Below are positions 57,754-64,000 of a stretch of 64,000 nt of DNA, in pieces. Each line of letters begins with the position of its first letter. The first letter of the stretch is position 1. A program made the translations under genes and the position numbers. The notes beneath the pieces are model-generated. The model was given only the letters and a program-made list of their open reading frames with translations, made no database searches and was not told where the DNA came from. Origin of the DNA: Camellia lanceoleosa (lineage: Eukaryota; Streptophyta; Magnoliopsida; Ericales; Theaceae); contig CM045762.1 in the NCBI GenBank assembly GCA_025200525.1, positions 24,927,374 to 24,991,373 on the forward strand, read 5' to 3'.

Positions 57754-58690
57754 AGTAAAATTTTACTCTGGTTCTATTGCTCTATCTTTTGTTTCAGAGA
57801 ATGAGAGTAAAATTTTATATCTGGTTCTATTGCTCTGTTTTTTGTTTGAGAGAATTAGAGTAAAATTTTATTCTGGTACGTGCTCTGTTTAGAATGAGAG
57901 TAAAATTTTACTCTGTTATTAGAATGACAGTAAAATTTTACTGTCAAGAGGTGGTCATTGCTAAACACTTCAGCCGCCACAAACACTGCCTCCGCTGACG
58001 TTGATCATGTTTGTTGCAACTTTTGCTTAGGTAAAAATATCTTAGATAAGCATAAATTTTGATTATTGAGAAGATATGAGAGATATATTCTTTTAGCTTA
58101 TGCGTTTTAGTTATCAATTTTTAACTAGCAAAAAATTGCACCAAACAAGTTCATTGTCTGCAAAATTTTTACTTTTGTGCAGAGTAACATTTTACTTTTA
58201 TATTCAGAGTCTAATATTTTACTCGTTTTTCAGAGTAAAATTTTACTTTTAATTCAGGTTGTAACATTTTACTCTTAGATTCATAATGTAATATTTTATT
58301 CTTATTTCAGAGTAAAATTTTATTTTTATGCAGAGTAAAATTTTACTTTTAGATTCCTTTTGTAACATTTTACTCTTATATCAGAGTAAAATTTTACTTT
58401 TATGCAGAGTAAAATTTTACGTTTAGATTCATGTTTCAAGTTATATTGGTGACACACTGTATGAGTTGTCAATCTTTGGCAAACTAAATAGTAAAAATTA
58501 ACTCTAAAATATAGTACAATGTTACACTAAACAACAGTAAAATTTTATCAATTCAAACTAAACACAAATTGACTTTTGGACTTGTAGTGACAGTAAAATT
58601 TTACTTTGATAGTGATAATAAAATTTTACTTTGATAGTGACAGTAAAATTTTACTTTGATTGATAGTAAATTTTTACTGTTAATTGATTG
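57754..58690. repeat. Upstream array of the palindrome AGTAAAATTTTACT
   Basis: Eight exact copies at 57754, 57899, 57929, 58234, 58334, 58385, 58592 and 58642, plus about ten copies with one or two changes. The copy at 57929 lies in a 22 bp perfect palindrome (57925-57946). Most copies sit in the context cagAGTAAAATTTTACTttt. The array runs up to the transposase start. Confidence 0.9.
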
Positions 58691-58702
58691 CAGATTTGTA
58701 AA

Positions 58703-60967
58703 ATGGTTCCACCTCTTATGTTGTTATGCAAATATGGTGATTGTACCATTGTGTTCAAGGTTGCGTCAAACTGCACGTTGAAGGATTTAACTGATTTCTT
58801 AAGTTGTAAATTGAAGAAATTTGACAGTAGTGGTTGCATACTGTTATCGTACTGTTTACCTGGACATTCGTAATGCATGATTGATAATGATTCTGATTTT
58901 CAGAATATGTTGTCGCTTGTTTATCCCCTTGGTGTTGACCGGGTTGATGTGACTATTACTGAAATGGGCATTTCAAATAAAAAGCATGGAATTAGAGAAT
59001 CAGTGGACGCTAGTAGATCCAACATTACTGATGATGAAATGGATTTAATCCCTATGTTTGTCAATATGAAGAAAGGACTTTGTTGTCTTGTGGATGGGTG
59101 AATAAAATTACTCATGTAGGTCAAAGATTTATTGGAGGTGCAAAGGATTTCCGGACTGCATTATGTAAATATGCCATTGAGATAGGATTTGAGTTTGTGT
59201 ATGTGAAGAATGAGAAGTGTCGGGTCACTGCTGTGTGTTCAATGCAGGAGTCCAAAGCTTGTTTATGGTGAGTACATGCATCTCTAGAAAGTGCTAATAA
59301 TTTTTTTCTACATTAGGACTCTACATGATGAGCATACCTGTGGAGCTGTAGTTCGTACTTCTAAAAACTCAAGGATGAGTTCAAATTTGGTTGCAAGTTT
59401 GATTGTTAATAAAGTACGTGGGAATCCCCAAACTCGTCCAATTAATGTTGTGCGTCAATTTACAAATCAATAGGGGCTCACCATTACGTACAATCACGCT
59501 TGGTTGGGAGTTGAGAAAGCTAGGACTACTACTTTTGGAGATTTCTCTATATCTTATGATGAGATTCGATGGTATATGGATATTGTGATGAGCACAAATC
59601 CTGGTAGCTATTTGCGTCTTGACTATAACCATCAAAGTGGACGGTTCAAGAGCTTTTTTGTTGCATTTAATGCTTTCATTCAAGGGTTTAGGCATTGCCG
59701 CCCTCTATTGTTTATCGATAGAACTTTTATGAAGGGGAAATATAAGAGCACCTTGTTAACAGCTACAACGAAGGATGAGGATCAAGGTAGATATTACTAT
59801 AGTTTATTCAAAAGTAACAAGTTAGTTATTCTCAGAGTAGCATGTTACTGTTATTCAGAGTAAAAATCTACTATATTTGTCCTTTTTCGTTTAATATACT
59901 AATTGTAAAATGTTATTTTTTAGGTTTTTTCCCTCTTGCAATGGCAATTGTCGATACGGAGACTATAGACAGTTGGGAATGGTTTTTTATGCATTTGTCG
60001 AATATATTGTTGGATGAAAGACCGATTACCTTCATATATGATGGGAATGTTGGACTTTTTGGAGGCTTTACCCAAGGTTTTACCTACTGCTTCCCACTAT
60101 TTTTGTCACACTTGAAGGCCAATTTGAGGGATAGTTTTTCTGGTCCAAGTTTCAGCAATACTTTTAGGAGTAGAATAGTTTTTTTTGTTTTCTTCATGTG
60201 CTTATGCTCCGACAGTGGGATGTTTTAATTAGTGCTTGAAAGAATTACAAGATGAGGGAAAAGGGATCGTTTGTGAGGTTCTATCCAATTTGCCCTATGA
60301 CAAGTGGACTAATGCATATTTTAAAGGACAAAAATACGGTGAAATGCACTCGAATGTGGCAGAGTCTTTCAATTCATGGATCCGTCAAGCTCATCATTTG
60401 CCCACTACGAAGATGATTGATTCAATTAGGTTGAAGATCATGGATTTGATGTTGAGAAGGAGAGAACAAGCTAAGAAATGGAATACTTTTCTTTGTCTGG
60501 AGATGGATTCAACATTAGTAAATGCTCTTAAAAGTGGAAGAACTTGGTTGGTTAGTCGTTCAAGTGATCATGTTTTTGAGGTTGAATCCCGACCATCGGT
60601 TAGCGTTGACCTTTTGAATAGAACTTGATCATGTTACCAATGGCAATTGAATGGATTTCTTTGTGCTCACGCGGCGACTGCTATCCAAAAGAGCGGAGGT
60701 GATTTGTATGCACATGTGGAACCATTTTATTACACTAGAAAGTTCAAAGCTTGTTGTGCTGAGTCCGTTTATCCAATACCCACTGTTGAGAAACCTCTTG
60801 TAGCTATGGATGATCTTGTTGTCCTTCCTCTAATTTGTAAGAAGCCATCTGGTAGGCTAAGGAAGAATAGGATTCCATCCAGGGGTGAGAAGATAAGACG
60901 AGTACAGTGTGGTAGATGCGAGAAGTACGGTCATAATAGGAAGACTTGCAAGGAGACATTGCCATGA
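58703..60967 (+). pseudogene. MuDR-type MULE transposase, broken
   Basis: Start ATG 58703 (MVPPLMLLCKYGDCTIVFKV), an N-terminal PB1-like part. Then the plant MuDR DNA-binding region (GQRFIGGAKDFRTALCKYAI), the transposase core (ITYNHAWLGVEKA, FKSFFVAFNAFIQGFRHCRP, DRTFMKGKYKSTLL, FPLAMAIVDTETIDSWEWFF), NAYFKGQKYGEMHSNVAESF, a SWIM-like WQLNGFLCAHAATAI and a terminal zinc knuckle CGRCEKYGHNRKTCKE. Introns: 59268-59316 and 59787-59923; the second also holds relatives of the palindrome. Damage: TAA 58871, frame change near 59090, TAG 59471, a compensated frameshift about 60060-60115, a stop before CLKEL at about 60230, and TGA 60626 where the first SWIM Cys is expected. Confidence 0.88.
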
Positions 60968-61260
60968 AAGACATCATTGATTTTGTAATAGAAGTATGAA
61001 AATAATGCAGTTCTTCTACAATAAATAGTCCATAGCAATAATAGTAGTCTTTTAGACTAGATTTGTAAGGAGACATTGCAATAAAAGACATTTTTACTAT
61101 GTTCTTGAATGGTTGTCTGTTCAAGTTTCTGATTTGTTTTGTGGTTGAGTTTGACATTTTAATATATTTTTATAATATGGTTGAATAAGTTTCATGTAAA
61201 TGAACTTATAATGGAGTTTGTTCAGTAGGTGTGAAGGTTTGAAATGGCTGTGCTCAGCCT

Positions 61261-61630
61261 GTGTTTTCAAAGTAAAATTTTTCGATATTTCAGAGTAAAC
61301 TTTTACTTTATTATAGAGTAAAATTTTACTTTTTCGAGAGTAAAACATTGCCTTCATTCACATGAAAGTAAAACTTTACTACCTTTCAAAGTAAAAATTT
61401 ACTATGTTATTGAATGGTTCTCTATGAGTGTGATGAGCCTGTGGTTTCACAGTAAAATTTTACTTTATTTCAGAGTAAATTGTTAGTTTTAGATTAAAAT
61501 TTTATCTTATTTCAGAGTAAAATTTTACTTTTATAGAGTGTAAAATTTTACTTTTATGTAGAGTAACATTTTACTTTTAGATTCAGAGTCTAACATTTTA
61601 CTCATTTTTCAAAGTAAAATTTTACTTTTA
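61261..61630. repeat. Downstream array of the palindrome AGTAAAATTTTACT
   Basis: Four exact copies at 61317, 61451, 61516 and 61613, with about eight near copies such as agtaacattttact and agtaaacttttact. Same core and flanks as the upstream array, about 300 bp after the transposase stop. Confidence 0.9.
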
Positions 61631-61639
61631 TATCTGCTT

Positions 61640-61934
61640 ATTTAGAGCCAAGTTGTTGATAAGTGCTTATTGTTGAATTATTATCTCTGCTTAACCTTCC
61701 CATTTAATTTTCTTCTATTAAATTCCAGTTTCCTTATTCTTGCTTAACTTATCTCTTGTTTTCCACTTTGTCAGTAGCCACCCACCTTTCGTCCCAATCC
61801 AGAGTAAGTCCTTAGGATTAGGCAATTGTATGATCTAGGGGTTCCCGGAAAGGGTATGAGTGAACACACTGTATGAGAAAACATGATAAGTTATAGTTGA
61901 ATTTTGGAATTGGATTTAATTTTATAAAATCATA
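61640..61934 (+). other. Noncoding leader before the pararetroviral frame
   Basis: About 300 bp with no gene. It begins where the palindrome array stops and could be viral intergenic sequence. I did not find an initiator tRNA-Met primer site in it. Confidence 0.35.
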
Positions 61935-62477
61935 ATGAGTCGATTATTCAAAAGTAATTCTTCAGTTAGCTCCAGATCTACAACTCTTGCTCCTATACCT
62001 AGTCCAGAGTTGGTATTAAATGAAGAAGAACATGAATATCAAGATGTTAAAATTGATTTAGGTTGGAATATCCCTAAAGTAAAAACTAAAAAAATTTATA
62101 AAACTAGTTTTTTACAGTCTACTTTTAACGTTGATTTACAAGTCAAAACTGTTGAACAAGTTTATGCTTTAAATAAACCAAAAGAAACCTATCAATTATT
62201 AACCAAAGATGCTATCCGAAAACATCTCAAAGCTGGTCATAATTTTATTCATTTAGGATTAATCCAAGTAGGAATAAATTCATTAACTCAACAAGGTAAA
62301 AATACTTCTGTTTTATTATGTTTAAGAGATGCCAGATTTATTAATTATAATGCAAGTGTAATGGGTATGATGGAATCCGGCCTCCATAAAGGTCCTGTCC
62401 ATTTTAATTGTTTTCCTGATTTTACATTAAGTTTACGTGATCCTCACATATTAAAAGCTTTAAAATTGAATATTTAA
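61935..62477 (+). pseudogene. Endogenous caulimovirid movement-protein region
   Basis: ATG at 61935 opens a 180-codon frame. After a Ser/Pro-rich start it has the features of caulimovirid movement proteins of the 30K superfamily, including a central LTKDAIRKHLKAGHNFIHLG and a conserved hydrophobic core with NYNASVMGMM. In pararetroviruses this protein carries virus through plasmodesmata. The frame meets TAA at 62475-62477 and then continues in the same frame in 62478-62720, so this is one broken polyprotein. The style is closest to petuvirus/florendovirus polyproteins; assignment is from memory. Confidence 0.7.
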
Positions 62478-64000
62478 CTATTTGGAGAATTTACTAATAT
62501 GTTAGAAAGTGTATATAACATTGCTTTAATTTACAGAATCTATTATAAATGTATTAAAACAAATTTAAATGTTCAAGCTTTAACCAAAAGTCCAAAGGAT
62601 AAAACTTTATTAATTCAAGGCAGTACCACTGCAACCAATATTACTGTTCCAAAAATGATTCAATGGAAAGATATTAATCTTCCTAATGATTGGGTCACTG
62701 TCAATGAAAATTATTCCCAAAATCAACAATCTCTAATAGTCAAGATATTCAATATATTCAACAATTTACTGATGGATCTGTCTATATTAGATTTAATAGA
62801 ACTTACAGTCAATCTACTAGACATAGTACATCTAGTTTACCTACAGAAACTGATGAAGATGAAATTTTTATTACCCCGTTATTCACTAGAAAAGACAAAA
62901 AACTTCACCTTAATGAATCTACCTCCCAATCTCATCATAGTAAAATGAAAGGAATAGATAATTCCTCTACCTCTCAAATTAGTAAACCCGTTTACTCTAC
63001 CCACACACATCTTCAAGAAGAAAATACTGTTTCTCAAGATTCACTTACTCAAACAGATTTCGAAGTTGTTCTTCCTATTAATCCACAATTATTAGCTCTT
63101 AGTAAACCTTTTACTCCAGATCTTAATAGGCTTCATGCTGAATTTAAATCTAATGCAAATAAGTTGAAATGACAAACTTACAGAAATACTTATGATACAA
63201 CACAACAATCTAAAATTACCAAAATTTGGTATAAATTTATGATAGAACATAATATTGAAATTAAATTCTTTGATTATTTAGAAAATTACTACCAAAAACC
63301 AAATGGAAAACTTCTTCCAATACTGTTGTCTCCGCTAGTCATCCTCCTTTAGAGAAAATACTTATTGAACATAAAAGTACTGTTGTCCCAGCTTCTCCAT
63401 TCAAACTTCCTAGTGATGAATCCTTTGAAGTTAAAAAAGTAATTGAACAAAATAACTATACAAATCAATGTTTAAAAACTATTGGCAAACAACTTGATAA
63501 GATTGAAACTTCTTTTGATGAATATTCATCTAGTCATACTTCTATTAGTAAACCTTTAGATAAACCTCTTATTAATCTTCCTAGTAATAGAAAACGATTA
63601 AGTTTAAATACTCAGGACCATACCACTGTTGATGCTATTGAAAAAATATTTAATCAATTATCTACATCCACTAGTAAAGACACATCTACCTCTAACACTA
63701 AGGGAATTACTGTCTTAACACAACAACCTCCATTAGAATTTCCTATTCAGTCTTACTCATCTAGTGATAATGAGATTAATCATCTAGCACAACAATGTCA
63801 ACCTTTTCATCTTAATAAAATCACCTATTCTAAAGCTACAAAAGTTAACCCTACCACTCTCACCAAAAATTGGTATACTAAACCTACACCTTCTGATCTC
63901 CAATTTGAAGAAACAAATAGTAGTAATCGATTTTCAGTTTCGGCTAAAAAATTATATGTATGGAATATTGATGGTCTTAGTGAACACCAAATACTCCTAA
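62478..64000 (+). pseudogene. Endogenous caulimovirid polyprotein, region after the movement domain
   Basis: Homology-like sequence continues to the window edge but changes frame near 62720 and again near 63300, with a TGA at 63170-63172. From about 63300 the frame stays open to base 64000, is Ser/Thr/Asn-rich and ends in a YVWNIDGLSE-like segment that I associate with the stretch before the coat-protein region in petuvirus-type polyproteins. Protease, RT and RNase H would lie beyond the window. The breaks mean this copy cannot encode an intact polyprotein. Confidence 0.6.

Noticed and set aside
57754..58690. Regularly repeated palindromes resembling a CRISPR array
   Set aside because: Spacing is irregular, the repeats are 14 bp, many copies are degenerate and the DNA is clearly plant nuclear.

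Overview
This is nuclear DNA from a flowering plant, most likely a woody eudicot. The evidence is AT-rich intergenic DNA, intron-containing genes with GT..AG junctions, two Ty1/copia retrotransposons plus a copia remnant, and MULE, hAT, CACTA, Harbinger-like and Helitron elements. There is also an R2R3-MYB gene of the GAMYB-like type and an endogenous caulimovirid (plant pararetrovirus). No species is named. No rRNA gene, tRNA gene or CRISPR array was seen.

Layout. 1-5896: decayed Ty1/copia element (5' LTR outside the window), split between integrase and reverse transcriptase by a ~1 kb nonautonomous TIR element. 7304-8526 (+): last exons of a small single-membrane-span protein gene whose first exon is not in view. 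11476-18420 (-): six-exon gene for a predicted plastid-targeted membrane protein with two CxxC pairs, its introns loaded with MITEs, including a second copy of the ~1 kb element. 18625-27262: almost pure repeat, comprising a tandem MITE pair, a minus-strand Helitron, a long foldback MULE and a ~290 bp tandem array. 28105-29214 (-): exon-like fragments of an unidentified gene. 29440-33109: CACTA end fused to a minus-strand copia remnant. 33505-38826: nearly intact Ty1/copia element with both LTRs, PBS, PPT and a 5 bp target duplication. 39040-42240: hAT deletion derivative, minisatellites and a hairpin MITE. 42447-51139 (+): GAMYB-like MYB gene with a 5.5 kb TE-filled intron and a seven-unit in-frame repeat. 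51891-57200: Harbinger-like MITE, CACTA elements and a nested foldback. 57754-61630: broken MuDR-type transposase gene flanked on both sides by arrays of the palindrome AGTAAAATTTTACT. 61935-64000: broken pararetroviral coding region running off the window.

The host genes do not form an obvious pathway. The most unusual signals are the palindrome arrays around the MULE, the amplified repeat in the MYB gene that carries a degenerate miR159-like site in each junction, the two MITE hairpins whose stems differ but covary perfectly, and the shared ~1 kb element with 8 bp target duplications. All coordinates and splice sites were read by eye; no alignment or database search was run.
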